From assembly GCA_023426345.1 (NCBI GenBank), contig JAFAAX010000024.1, positions 1 through 47,074 on the forward strand: a DNA stretch of 47,074 nt. Reading direction: 5' to 3'. The position numbers and the translations under genes are program-made. Positions 34,031-42,878 of the stretch are shown here, in pieces. The notes beneath the pieces are model-generated. The model saw nothing but the letters and a program-made list of their open reading frames with translations. It had not been told where the DNA came from and ran no database searches. Numbering within the stretch: the first letter of the stretch is position 1; every line of letters begins with the position of its first letter. This DNA comes from Actinomycetes bacterium (GTDB lineage: Bacteria > Actinomycetota > Actinomycetes > Actinomycetales > Actinomycetaceae).

Positions 34031-37000
34031 TCAGCGGTCGCCGGTGACGGCGACGATGGGCAGAGGCGTCCGCTCACCGCGCTCGGGGACGCCGCCTGCG
34101 CCGCCCAGGCCGCCGCCGTGGACGGACCCCAGCGCCAGCTCGGTGAGCGGGCATGACCCGGCGGCCGCGCAGCCGGCGCCGGAGGCCAGCAGCTCCTCGA
34201 CCTGATCGTCGTCGTCGGCGTTCCAGATGATGCGCGTCGCGCCCTCGCCGCCGGCCCCGGCGCCCTCCGACGCCCCGTCCGCCCCGGACGGCTCCCCGAC
34301 GTGCATGACCGCGGTGGACAGCATGAGCTTGATGCGGTTGAGCTGGTTGACCTCGGAGGCCCCGGGGTCGTAGTCGACGGCCACGATGTTCGCCTGCGGA
34401 TACCGGTTGCGCAGCGCCCGGAACATGCCCTTGCCGACGATGTGGTTGGGCAGGCACGCGAAGGGCTGGGCGCAGATGATGTTCGGGCAGCCGTGCTCGA
34501 TCATGTCGACCATCTCGGACGTGAGGTACCAGCCCTCGCCGGCCTGGTTGCCCATCTGCGCGATGTCAGTGGAGCGCGACGCCATCTCGTGGATGGACCG
34601 GTGCGCCTCGAACTTCCCGTGCGTGGCCTCGAAGGCCGCGCGCACGGGGGCGTCGTACTTCTCCATGGCCCACAGCGCGACGGGCTTGAGGCGCGAGCCC
34701 CACCCGTCGATCCCCAGGTTCTCCTTGTTCCAGTGCGCGTTCGCCATCGCGTTGTGGAAGAACTGCATCATGCCGGGCAGTTCGGCCTCGCAGCCCTCCG
34801 CCTCGATGACGTCGACGGCGTGGTTGTTGGCGTCGGGGTGGAACTTCACCAGGATCTCCCCGACCAGTCCGACGCGCGGCTTGCGCGCGACATCCTGCAG
34901 CGGCAGCGCGTCGAAGGCCGCCACGGCCGCGCGCACCATCTTCGCGAAGGACATCCTCCTCCCGGACACCCGCCCGGTGGTCAGCCACTCGGTGCACAGC
35001 CCGTTCCACTGGTCGTAGAGCGCGCCCGCCGCGCCCGGCGCGACCTCGTAGGGCCGCACGCGCAGCAGCATGGTCTGGAGCATGTCGCCGACGACGATCG
35101 ACTGGATCGCCTTGTGCATGAGCGGCAGCGTGAGCTCGAACCCGGGGTTGTCCTCCAGGCCCTGCAGGGACGCGGCGATGACGGGCACCTGCTCGAACCC
35201 GGCGTCGCGCAGGCCCTTCCGGAGCAGCGAGGCGTAGTTCGTCGCGCGGCACATCCCGCCGGTCTGCGTGATGACGACCGCCGAACGGTCCGGGTCGGCG
35301 CGGCCGGCGCGGAACTCCTCCAGCAGCTGGCCGATGACGACGATCGCGGGGTAGCAGGCGTCGTTGTTGACGTACTTCAGCCCCGTCTCGTTGGATTCGC
35401 GACTGGTGTGCTCCAGGACGTGGACGTTGTACCCGGCCTTCTGCAGGACGGGTTCCAGCAGACGGAAGTGGATGGGCGACATCTGGGGCGCCAGGATCGT
35501 CCAGCCCTCCCGCTTCATCTCCTTCGTGAACTGCGCGCGCGGGTGGATGTGCCCGGCGCGCACACCCTCGGCCTCCTCCGTCGCCGCCCGCTCGGCCGGA
35601 TCGGCGTCCGGCCTCGTGTCGACCACCGCGGACCCGCGCGCGTGCTGGGCGTTCTCGTGGGAGAGAGGGACCGAACTCGCGGGAGAAAGGGACCGAACTC
35701 GCGGGAGAAGGGGACCGAAGTCGGCGGAGTCAGGCTCACCGGCCCCGGCCCCGGCCCCGGTCCGGCGTTCGCCGATGGCGGCGTCCAGGGAGCGCAGACG
35801 GATCTTCGCGGCGCCCAGGTTGGAGACCTCGTCGATCTTGAGAACGGTGTGGACGTCGCCGCGTCCCTCGAGGATCTCCTGGACCTGGTCGGCGGTGATG
35901 GCGTCGACGCCGCATCCGAAGGAATTGAGCTGCACCAGCTCGAGGTCGGGCTCGTCGCCGACGCGGGCGGCGGCCTCGTACAGGCGCGAGTGGTAGGACC
36001 ACTGGTCGCGCACGCGCAGCGGCCGCTCCAGGCGCCCGTCGCAGACCGAGTCCTCGGTGAGCACGCCCATGCCGAGCCCCACGATGACCTCGGGGATGCC
36101 GTGGTTGATCTCCGGATCCAGGTGGTAGGGGCGCCCGGCCAGGACGATGCCGCGCACGCCGTGGGCGCGCATCCAGGCCAGGGACTCCTCGCCCTTCTCG
36201 CGGATCTCGCGCTTGACGGCGGCGTCCTCGTCCCACGCGGCGTCCAGGGCCGCCGTCATCTCCTCGACCGGGATGTCGATGCCGTGCTCGGCGAAGGCCT
36301 CGGACAGGCGGGCGGGCAGGTACTCGCGATTGCCCAGGTTGAGGAAGGGGCTGATGAACTGGACGCCCGACCCGGCGCCGACGCCCTCCATGTTGTTGCG
36401 GATGACCTCGGGATAGGTGGCCACGACCGGGCAGTTGAAGTGGTTGTCCTGGCCGTCGTCGAAGGTCTGCTCGTAGCTCACGCACGGGTAGAAGATCCGC
36501 GTGATGCCCTTGGCCAGCAGGGCCTCGATGTGCCCGTGGACCAGTTTCGCCGGATAGCAGACGTTCTCCGAGGGAATGGACTCCATCCCCGACTCGAACA
36601 GGTCGTGGTTGGAGCGCGGGGACAGCATGACGCGGAAGCCCAGCTGGGTGAACAGCGTGAACCAGAACGGGTAGTTCTCGTACATGTTGAGCACGCGGGG
36701 CAGCCCGATGTCGCCGCGGAAGGCCTTGGCCTCGGTGAGGCGGCGGTAGCCGAACATCCGCTTGTACTTCCAGTCGTACATGTTCGGCAGTTCGGACTTC
36801 TTCGGGATGCGCTCCAGGGACGCGCCGCGGTCGCACCGGTTGCCCGACACGTGGCGCTCCCCGTTGGAGAACGTCGAGATCGTCATCTGGCAATGGTTCT
36901 GGCACAGGCGGCACGTCTTGCGCGTGGTCTCCACCTGGAAGTCCTCGAGGTCCCCCAGGTGCGCGAGGCTGGACTCGCCCGCCCCGGAGTCGTGCATCCG

Positions 37001-38989
37001 CGCGGTCAGCGCCGCCCCGTAGGCGCCCATGAGGCCCGCGATGTCGGGGCGGACCACCTGGCGCCCGGTGAGCAGCTCGAAGGCCCGCAGCACGGAGTCA
37101 TTGAGGAAGGTCCCGCCCTGGACGACGACGCGCTCGCCCAGGTCCGAGGGGTCCTTGAGCTTGATGACCTTGTACAGCGCGTTACGCACGACGGAGTAGG
37201 ACAGGCCCGCGGAGATGTCGCGCGTGTCCGCGCCCTCCTTCTGGGCCTGCTTGACCGAGGAGTTCATGAACACGGTGCAGCGCGTGCCCAGGTCCACGGG
37301 ATCCGTGGACTCCATGGCCGCGCGGGCGAACGCCCGCACGTCGGTGCCCATCGTGGCGGCGAACGTCTGCAGGAAGGACCCGCACCCCGACGAGCAGGCC
37401 TCGTTGACGGAGATCGAGTCCACCGCATGGTCGCGGATCCTCAGGTACTTCATGTCCTGGCCGCCGATGTCGATGACCGAGGTGACCCCGGGCTGGAGGT
37501 ACTCCGCGGCCCGGTAGTGGGCCATCGTCTCGACCTCGCCCTCGTCCAGGGTGAGCGCGGTCTTGACCAGGCCTTCCCCGTACCCCGTCGAGCACGCCCG
37601 CCCGATGACGGCGCCCTCCGGCATCTCGCGGCGCACGCGCTGCACGATCTCGACGGCGGCGGCCACGGGGTCGCCCTCGTTGGAGGCGTAGTGCGTGAAG
37701 ACGATGCGGTCGTCCTGGTCGATGATGACGGCCTTGATCGTGGTCGATCCCGCGTCGATGCCCAGCCAGCAGCGCCCGCGGGCCTCGGACAGGTCCGCCT
37801 TCGGGATCGTCTCGGCGGCGTGGCGCTCCACGAACTCCTGGCGTTCCGCGTCGTCGAGGAACAGGGGGCGCATGCGCGCGGACTCGGCCACGACCTCCTT
37901 CGTCGCCAGGTCGTGGATGAGGGAGGACAGCGGACGAGGGCGACCCCGTCCGTCCGTCGCCGGGTCCTCCGCGGGGGCCGCGGTCACGCCCTCCTCGAAC
38001 GTCACGCGATCCGGAGCGGTGCGGGGGACCCCGCCACCGGAGCCGTCCTCGTCCATGACCATGACGGAGGCGACGAGCGCGGGCTCGACGATGCCGTCGA
38101 TCTGCGTGGGGTCCAGCTCGTCCTCGGCGGACCTGCCCCTCACGCGCGGGTCGTCGGCCAGCAGGGCCGCGCCCATGGCGACGTAGAGCTGGGCGTTGTC
38201 CGGGGTGATGAAGCGGTCCACCTTGGGCAGCAGGTCCGCATAGGCCGCGCGCAGCTGGGGGAGGAAGTGGAGCGGACCGCCCAGGAACATCACGGTGCCG
38301 CGGATCGGGCGCCCGCACGCCAGGCCGGCGATGGTCTGGGTGGCGACGGCCTGGAAGATGGAGGCCGCCAGGTCCTCATGCGCCGCCCCCTGGTTGAGCA
38401 GGGGCTGGAGGTCGGATTTCGCGAACACGCCGCAGCGCGAGGCGATGGGATAGAGCTCCTGATGGCGGGCGGCCAGGTCGTCCAGGCCGGAGGCGTCGGT
38501 GTGAAGCAGGGTGGCCATCTGGTCGATGAAGGCGCCCGTGCCGCCCGCGCACGTGCCGTTCATGCGCTGCTCGGGGGTGGGGTGGAGGTAGGTGAGCTTC
38601 GCGTCCTCGCCGCCCAGCTCGATGACGACGTCCACATCGGGATGCAGGCGGCGCGTGGCCTCCGTGCCGGCGATGACCTCCTGGACGAAGGGCACGCCGA
38701 TGGCGCGGGCCGCGGACAGGCCGCCCGAACCGGTGATCGCAGCGTGGACGCGGACGCCGGGGTGGGCGTCCTCGATGTCCTGGAGCAGGCGGCCCAGCTC
38801 GCGGCGGACATCGGCGTTGTGGCGGCGGTAGTCGGAGAAGACGACGCGGTTGCCGTCCAGCAGGACGGCCTTGACGGTCGTCGAGCCGACGTCGATGCCC
38901 AGACGCAACGCGCGTTCGGCGTCCGCGTCCGCCCTCGCGCGCGCCGCAGCGTGTTCCCCCGTCGCGGTGACGACGGTCCCAACCGCCAT
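34031..38989 (-). CDS. Giant 2-hydroxyacyl-CoA dehydratase activase-type fusion protein
   Basis: 1652 residues, longer than the usual about 1400-1500 for this COG1924/COG3580/COG3581 fusion. It has two ASKHA activase domains (GIDVGSTTVKAVLLDG near 30; GIDAGSTTIKAVIID near 410), Fe-S candidate Cys in CAGGTGAF and EACSSGCGSF, a CRLCQNHC cluster near 690, then a DUF2229-like middle and a dehydratase-subunit-like C-terminal part. Such ATP-driven proteins inject electrons; the partner of the fused form is not well known. Linkers at about 310-345 and 1085-1110 are encoded by repeats. The ATG at 38989 follows GGAGGGG. No separate dehydratase genes are nearby. Confidence 0.87.
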   Translation of the reverse strand: MAVGTVVTATGEHAAARARADADAERALRLGIDVGSTTVKAVLLDGNRVVFSDYRRHNADVRRELGRLLQDIEDAHPGVRVHAAITGSGGLSAARAIGVPFVQEVIAGTEATRRLHPDVDVVIELGGEDAKLTYLHPTPEQRMNGTCAGGTGAFIDQMATLLHTDASGLDDLAARHQELYPIASRCGVFAKSDLQPLLNQGAAHEDLAASIFQAVATQTIAGLACGRPIRGTVMFLGGPLHFLPQLRAAYADLLPKVDRFITPDNAQLYVAMGAALLADDPRVRGRSAEDELDPTQIDGIVEPALVASVMVMDEDGSGGGVPRTAPDRVTFEEGVTAAPAEDPATDGRGRPRPLSSLIHDLATKEVVAESARMRPLFLDDAERQEFVERHAAETIPKADLSEARGRCWLGIDAGSTTIKAVIIDQDDRIVFTHYASNEGDPVAAAVEIVQRVRREMPEGAVIGRACSTGYGEGLVKTALTLDEGEVETMAHYRAAEYLQPGVTSVIDIGGQDMKYLRIRDHAVDSISVNEACSSGCGSFLQTFAATMGTDVRAFARAAMESTDPVDLGTRCTVFMNSSVKQAQKEGADTRDISAGLSYSVVRNALYKVIKLKDPSDLGERVVVQGGTFLNDSVLRAFELLTGRQVVRPDIAGLMGAYGAALTARMHDSGAGESSLAHLGDLEDFQVETTRKTCRLCQNHCQMTISTFSNGERHVSGNRCDRGASLERIPKKSELPNMYDWKYKRMFGYRRLTEAKAFRGDIGLPRVLNMYENYPFWFTLFTQLGFRVMLSPRSNHDLFESGMESIPSENVCYPAKLVHGHIEALLAKGITRIFYPCVSYEQTFDDGQDNHFNCPVVATYPEVIRNNMEGVGAGSGVQFISPFLNLGNREYLPARLSEAFAEHGIDIPVEEMTAALDAAWDEDAAVKREIREKGEESLAWMRAHGVRGIVLAGRPYHLDPEINHGIPEVIVGLGMGVLTEDSVCDGRLERPLRVRDQWSYHSRLYEAAARVGDEPDLELVQLNSFGCGVDAITADQVQEILEGRGDVHTVLKIDEVSNLGAAKIRLRSLDAAIGERRTGAGAGAGEPDSADFGPLLPRVRSLSPASSVPLSHENAQHARGSAVVDTRPDADPAERAATEEAEGVRAGHIHPRAQFTKEMKREGWTILAPQMSPIHFRLLEPVLQKAGYNVHVLEHTSRESNETGLKYVNNDACYPAIVVIGQLLEEFRAGRADPDRSAVVITQTGGMCRATNYASLLRKGLRDAGFEQVPVIAASLQGLEDNPGFELTLPLMHKAIQSIVVGDMLQTMLLRVRPYEVAPGAAGALYDQWNGLCTEWLTTGRVSGRRMSFAKMVRAAVAAFDALPLQDVARKPRVGLVGEILVKFHPDANNHAVDVIEAEGCEAELPGMMQFFHNAMANAHWNKENLGIDGWGSRLKPVALWAMEKYDAPVRAAFEATHGKFEAHRSIHEMASRSTDIAQMGNQAGEGWYLTSEMVDMIEHGCPNIICAQPFACLPNHIVGKGMFRALRNRYPQANIVAVDYDPGASEVNQLNRIKLMLSTAVMHVGEPSGADGASEGAGAGGEGATRIIWNADDDDQVEELLASGAGCAAAGSCPLTELALGSVHGGGLGGAGGVPERGERTPLPIVAVTGDR
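35667..35729 (-). repeat. 22-nt tandem repeat read through as protein linker
   Basis: About 2.8 units of a 22-nt repeat built on GGGACCGAACTCGCGGGAGA. As 22 is not a multiple of three, the units are translated in different frames (FGPLLPR, VRSLSPA, SSVPLSHE), yet no stop is created. The array lies between conserved domains of the CoA-activase protein. A degenerate relative is at 29206-29261. Confidence 0.75.
38021..38057 (+). repeat. Dispersed hairpin-CCTCGTC element, copy I, inside CoA-activase gene
   Basis: The perfect hairpin GCGGGG-GA-CCCCGC (38021-38034) is followed, after a short spacer, by GCCGTCCTCGTCCATG. Translated as an acidic/Gly linker (VMDEDGSGGG) between the two activase domains. 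Confidence 0.5.
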
Positions 38990-39023
38990 GATTCCCCTCC
39001 GTCGTGCTGACCCTTCTGGACCG

Positions 39024-39052
39024 AACATAGGAGGCGATGCAGAGAATTCCAA
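39024..39052 (-). promoter_or_regulatory. Promoter of the CoA-activase gene
   Basis: On the minus strand -35 TTGGAA (39047-39052), 17-base spacer, -10 TATGTT (39024-39029), about 35 bases before the ATG. The divergent regulator's -10 candidate TATGAT is at 39065-39070, so the two promoters nearly abut. Confidence 0.6.
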
Positions 39053-39076
39053 TGGTGATGAAATTATGATCGGAGC

Positions 39077-40018
39077 ATGCCGATGCCACAGGAGAAAGCC
39101 GCGGAACCGCGCGACACCCGCCCTGCCGAAGAAATATGGGACCAAAGTCCCTCTGGTGAAATCGCACCGGGAAATAACGACATGAATTCATTCGCAAAAG
39201 AAATTGCCGACGAGCGGAAACGTCCCGCGCATGCGGCCGGAGGGGTCCGCTTCCCCGCCCCCGCCCCGGGCCACGCGGACGCGACCGGCGACGACGCCGG
39301 CGGCGGCGTCGATCGGGAGGAAGCGGGACCCGACCAGGCCGGCCCCCGCGGGGAGGACGCTCCCCCCGGCGAGGGGCGCGACGCGGGAAGGGGGCGACCT
39401 CGTCGATCGGGATCGCACAGCCGGGGCCCCAGCGCCGAGCGCGGAGAGGTCCGCGCGCGGATCCGCGAGGCGGCGCGAGGGGAGTTCGTGGATCGGGGCT
39501 ACGACGCGACGACGATGCGGTCGGTCGCGCGGCGGGCGGGATGCGACTCGGCGATGGTGTCGTACTACTTCGGGTCGAAGCAGCGGCTGTTCCGCGAGTG
39601 CATGAACCTGCCCCTGGATCCCGCGGAGGAGGCCATCGCGCAGCTCTCCCAGGGCATCGACGGGGCGGGCGAGCGCCTGCTGCGCTACGCGCTGTCGCTG
39701 TACCGGGAGCGGATCACCGGCGACACGATGCTGGCGCTCATGCGCGCCCTCATCACGGACGCCGCGACCAGTCAGCGGTTCCGCGCCTATTTCCGCCACG
39801 ACGTCCTGGGCCAGGTCACGGCCTTCTTCGGGGAGGACTCCGACCTGGAGGAGCAGATCGAGCTGCTGCTGTCGATGATGTACGGCATCGCCACGATGCG
39901 CTACGTCGTCCGGCTGGAGCCGCTGGCCTCGCTGCCGGACGAGGACTTGGTGGCCCAGGTGGCGCCGCTGGTCCAGGAGCGCCTGAATCGCATGGTCCGG
40001 ACCGCCCAGGAGTCCTGA
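39077..40018 (+). CDS. TetR-family transcriptional regulator with long disordered N-terminus
   Basis: 313 residues if started at ATG 39077, six bases after TATGAT (leaderless); ATG 39083 with GGAG upstream gives two residues fewer, and ATG 39182 is a further option. Residues 1 to about 115 are rich in Gly/Pro/Asp/Arg and probably disordered, which is unusual for TetR. A TetR helix-turn-helix follows (DRGYDATTMRSVARRAGCDSAMVSYYFGSKQRLF), then a helical ligand-binding domain. Divergent from the CoA-activase gene with 87 bases between, so it probably regulates that gene; the ligand is unknown. Confidence 0.82.
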   Translation: MPMPQEKAAEPRDTRPAEEIWDQSPSGEIAPGNNDMNSFAKEIADERKRPAHAAGGVRFPAPAPGHADATGDDAGGGVDREEAGPDQAGPRGEDAPPGEGRDAGRGRPRRSGSHSRGPSAERGEVRARIREAARGEFVDRGYDATTMRSVARRAGCDSAMVSYYFGSKQRLFRECMNLPLDPAEEAIAQLSQGIDGAGERLLRYALSLYRERITGDTMLALMRALITDAATSQRFRAYFRHDVLGQVTAFFGEDSDLEEQIELLLSMMYGIATMRYVVRLEPLASLPDEDLVAQVAPLVQERLNRMVRTAQES

Positions 40019-40063
40019 GGCCCGGGGCCCGGATCGAGCGGGGCCCGCCCGGGGACTCCCCTC

Positions 40064-41080
40064 TCAGTGGCGCGCCGCGCCGTGGCCGTGGCGACGGACC
40101 CGCAGCTCGGGAACATCGGTCGGCTCGGAGGGAGCCGGCTCGGGAGGAGCCGGCTCGGGCGCGGGCGCACCGCCCGAGACGATCCAGGGCGGCTGCTCGG
40201 CGCCGCGGGCGGCCGACCGGCGGGTGCGCTGCTGCTCGGCGCGTGTCGGCACGTTCGGGTGCGGACGGCCCGCCGCCGGCGTCCGCTCGACGTCCGACCC
40301 GGCGCGATCCGCGGGCGCGGGCGCGGGAGTCCTCGACGGGACCGTCGATGGGGAGGGCGACGCGGACGCCCTCGTCGCTGCGGTCGCGGAGACGGCGGAG
40401 GGTCGCGCGGACGCCGGCACCACGCCGGAACGGGACGCCTCGGCGGGCCGGCCCCCGGTCTCCCACGTGCGGCGCGACGATCCCGAACCCAGGGCGTAGG
40501 CCGGGCGTTGGACGGGAGGGGTGGGATCGGACCACCCGACGGGCGGTGTCGGCGCGGACGCGGGGCGCAGCGCGGGGCCCCTGTCGGGCACGGCCGAGGC
40601 GGGACGGACGGCGCCCGGGGTCTCGATGCGCCGCTTGTCGGAGAAGAACCCCCGGAGCTGGATGGCCGCCTCCTCCTGGAGGACGCCGCCGATCACCTCG
40701 ACCTGGTGGTTGAGCCGGGAGTCGCGCAGGACGTCGCGCACGGAGCCGGCGGCGCCGGCCTTCGGGTCCCACGCGGCGAAGACGACGCGGTCGATCCGGG
40801 CCTGGACGATCGCGCCCGCGCACATCGTGCAGGGCTCCAGGGTGACCACCAGGGTGCACCCGACCAGGTTCCACCGTCCCAGGCGCCGCCCTGCGTCGCG
40901 CATGGCGACGATCTCCGCGTGGGCCGAGGGATCATGGTCGAGCTCGCGCTGGTTCCAGCCCTGTCCGACGATGCGGCCCGTGGAGTCCAGGACCACGGCG
41001 CCGACCGGGACATCGTCGTTCTCGCGCGCCTTGTCCGCGAGGAACAGCGCACGTCCCATTGCCTCACGCAGACGATCCAT
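40064..41080 (-). CDS. tadA: tRNA adenosine(34) deaminase with a long C-terminal extension
   Basis: 338 residues, about twice the usual about 160. The first about 160 form the deaminase that makes inosine at the wobble base of tRNA-Arg: HAE (54-56) with the catalytic Glu, PCTMC (83-87) zinc cysteines, and the usual ending VEVIGGVLQEEAAIQLRGFF. The remaining about 175 residues are Pro/Ala/Arg/Ser-rich without recognisable fold and likely disordered. ATG 41080 is chosen; GTG codons at 41089 and 41086 are alternatives. Divergent from upp with 81 bases between. Confidence 0.9.
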   Translation of the reverse strand: MDRLREAMGRALFLADKARENDDVPVGAVVLDSTGRIVGQGWNQRELDHDPSAHAEIVAMRDAGRRLGRWNLVGCTLVVTLEPCTMCAGAIVQARIDRVVFAAWDPKAGAAGSVRDVLRDSRLNHQVEVIGGVLQEEAAIQLRGFFSDKRRIETPGAVRPASAVPDRGPALRPASAPTPPVGWSDPTPPVQRPAYALGSGSSRRTWETGGRPAEASRSGVVPASARPSAVSATAATRASASPSPSTVPSRTPAPAPADRAGSDVERTPAAGRPHPNVPTRAEQQRTRRSAARGAEQPPWIVSGGAPAPEPAPPEPAPSEPTDVPELRVRRHGHGAARH

Positions 41081-41161
41081 TGACACCACGTTGCCAGACT
41101 ACCGTGCCGCAGGCCGATGAGCGGCCCAGTGGGGGACGGCGCCCGGGGTACCCTGGGAGCC

Positions 41162-41800
41162 ATGCAGCTCCACGTCGCGGACCACCCCCTGATCGCCCAC
41201 AAGCTGACCGTCCTGCGTGACAGGAACACGCCGTCGGCCACCTTCCGCCAGCTCGTCGACGAGCTGGTCACGCTGCTCGCCTACGAAGCCACCCGGCACG
41301 TCGCCGTCACCGATGTCGCGATCAACACGCCGGTCGCCCCCACCGTCGGCCGCAAGCTGACGAAGCCCCGTCCGATCGTCGTCCCCGTGCTGCGCGCGGG
41401 CCTGGGGATGCTCGAGGGCATGACCCGCCTGCTGCCCACCGCCGAGGTCGGCTTCCTCGGCATGCGCCGCGACGAGGACACCCTCCAGGTCGAGACCTAC
41501 GCGAACCGCCTGCCCGAGGACCTGTCCGGACGCCAGTGCTTCGTGCTGGACCCGATGCTCGCCACGGGTCACACCATGGTGGCCGCCGTCAACTACCTCT
41601 TCGAGCGCGGCGCCCGCGACGTCACCTGCGTCTCCCTGCTGGCCGCCCCCGAGGGACTGGCCGAACTGGAGAAGTTCGTCGGCGACCGCGCCGACGTCAC
41701 GGTGGTCACCGCCGCCGTCGACGATCACCTCAACGAGAAGGCCTACATCGTCCCCGGCCTGGGCGACGCCGGCGACCGCCTGTACGGCATCATCGACTGA
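41162..41800 (+). CDS. upp: Uracil phosphoribosyltransferase
   Basis: 212 residues, standard length. Salvages uracil with PRPP to give UMP. Shows VLRAGLGMLEGM, the phosphoribosyl-pyrophosphate site CFVLDPMLATGHTMVAA (about 121-137) and the C-terminal uracil-binding YIVPGLGDAGDRLYG. The ATG at 41162 follows GGGAG; the longer frame to 41117 has no support. Monocistronic, followed by a long hairpin region that could terminate it. Confidence 0.96.
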   Translation: MQLHVADHPLIAHKLTVLRDRNTPSATFRQLVDELVTLLAYEATRHVAVTDVAINTPVAPTVGRKLTKPRPIVVPVLRAGLGMLEGMTRLLPTAEVGFLGMRRDEDTLQVETYANRLPEDLSGRQCFVLDPMLATGHTMVAAVNYLFERGARDVTCVSLLAAPEGLAELEKFVGDRADVTVVTAAVDDHLNEKAYIVPGLGDAGDRLYGIID

Positions 41801-41839
41801 CGCCGCGGACGCGCGCTCCCTCGGCGACGCACCCTCCTG

Positions 41840-41934
41840 ATTGGCGAGGGCGGCGCCTCCCCCGCCGACCCCCGAGGGAAGCGAGGACAGCGCAAGGGAG
41901 GTGCCCCGCGGGACGCGGGGCCGTCCTCGCCAAT
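41840..41934. repeat. Long inverted-repeat element downstream of upp (copies M and F)
   Basis: Arms ATTGGCGAGG (41840-41849) and CCTCGCCAAT (41925-41934) pair perfectly and the pairing continues inward (CGGC; CGCCTCCC with GGGAGGTG). Inside the right half is the hairpin GCCCCGCG-GGA-CGCGGGGC (41903-41921) followed by CGTCCTCGCC, the dispersed-repeat layout. It could also act as the upp terminator. Confidence 0.7.
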
Positions 41935-42039
41935 GATCGGTGAGATCGGCTGTCTTCGGCCCGGTGCCGTCGCCAGCGCCTGACGAGGGACGCCTCGGCA
42001 GCTGGCGATCCGCGGGCCTCTTCTCGCCTGGCTCGCGGT

Positions 42040-42453
42040 TCACTCCGGCGCGATGACCGCCAGCCCGTGCGCGCGAGCGGCCTCGCAGAGCCTGGCGTCG
42101 TAGGTCAGGATCGCCGAGGCCTCGACACCGAGCGCGCTGGCAAGGTGCAGCGCGTCGAGACTGCGCAGACCGGGCTGTGGATACAGACCCGCTTCGCGGA
42201 ACTGATCCCTGGTCAGAGGCGTCAACGTGATGCCGTCGAGAATGGCCGTGATCAGGACCTGATCAATGCGGTGACGAACCCCGATGCGACGCAGTTCGGT
42301 CTCCAGAAGATCACTGGAGACGAGGATCGGTCCGTCGTCCAGGTACGCGCGGAGCGCATCCGACTCCGACTCGTCGCTGATCAGCTTCACTGCTGCCGAG
42401 GTGTCAACATAGACGACGCGAAGCGCTGCACGGGCGATGGCCGTCGTGGACAT
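42040..42453 (-). CDS. PIN-domain toxin (VapC-like)
   Basis: 137 residues. PIN-fold ribonuclease with acidic residues in VVYVDTSAAVKL (Asp17), LLETELRR and SLDALHLASAL, plus late TYDARLCEAA, matching VapC-type toxins that cleave tRNA or rRNA. The ATG at 42453 shares its A with the antitoxin stop (TGATG), so expression is coupled. Paired with a Phd/YefM-type antitoxin. Confidence 0.88.
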   Translation of the reverse strand: MSTTAIARAALRVVYVDTSAAVKLISDESESDALRAYLDDGPILVSSDLLETELRRIGVRHRIDQVLITAILDGITLTPLTRDQFREAGLYPQPGLRSLDALHLASALGVEASAILTYDARLCEAARAHGLAVIAPE

Positions 42454-42704
42454 CAACGGTCCTCTCGCTCGTCATCGAGGATCTCGCTCACAGGACGATC
42501 GAGCGTGACTGTCGGGAGCGCCGACCACCCGCCGCTTCTCCGTGCGGACCGCGAGACGGGGAACGGGAGCACCGGAGTCGCCACCGGGGACAGATGCGCA
42601 ACGACGACGCCGCGATTCGTCACGTCCATCGCTTCTCCGGCAGCGACACGACGCAGCACGTCGCCGGAGTTGTTGCGCAATTCGCGATGCGTGATCGTCG
42701 TCAT
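42453..42704 (-). CDS. Phd/YefM-type antitoxin of the PIN toxin
   Basis: 83 residues. The N-terminal DNA-binding part ITHRELRNNSGDVLRRVAAGE is the standard Phd/YefM pattern; the rest (about 45 onward) is the flexible toxin-binding tail. The ATG at 42704 lacks a ribosome site, and TACGCT ends six bases upstream, suggesting a leaderless message. The longer frame to 42722 is less likely. It would repress its own operon and neutralise the toxin encoded just downstream. Confidence 0.87.
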   Translation of the reverse strand: MTTITHRELRNNSGDVLRRVAAGEAMDVTNRGVVVAHLSPVATPVLPFPVSRSARRSGGWSALPTVTLDRPVSEILDDEREDR

Positions 42705-42878
42705 GTCGCGAGCGTAGCACATCTTGTCGCACAGACGTTCGGATCAGCGAGGACACGTCCTCGCGTCGGCCGCCCCCGACGAGAGGGACGTCGAGCGCAC
42801 GGGAACTCTCGTCAGTTCGTGAGACCGGTTCGGTTTCGCGTCGAGGCCGGTTCAGCGGGCGGCGGTCACCAGCGGAAC
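42705..42878. other. Intergenic region between the antitoxin and the YagU remnant
   Basis: About 170 bases holding the antitoxin promoter. Nothing else recognised. Confidence 0.3.

Noticed and set aside
35667..35729. Possible CRISPR-like array
   Set aside because: Units are directly tandem without spacers, are in a coding region, and no cas genes are present.
34301..39010. 1569-codon open frame on the plus strand opposite the CoA-activase gene
   Set aside because: Composition is His/Arg/Gly/Val-rich with no motifs; it is the antisense shadow of a GC-rich gene with clear domains.
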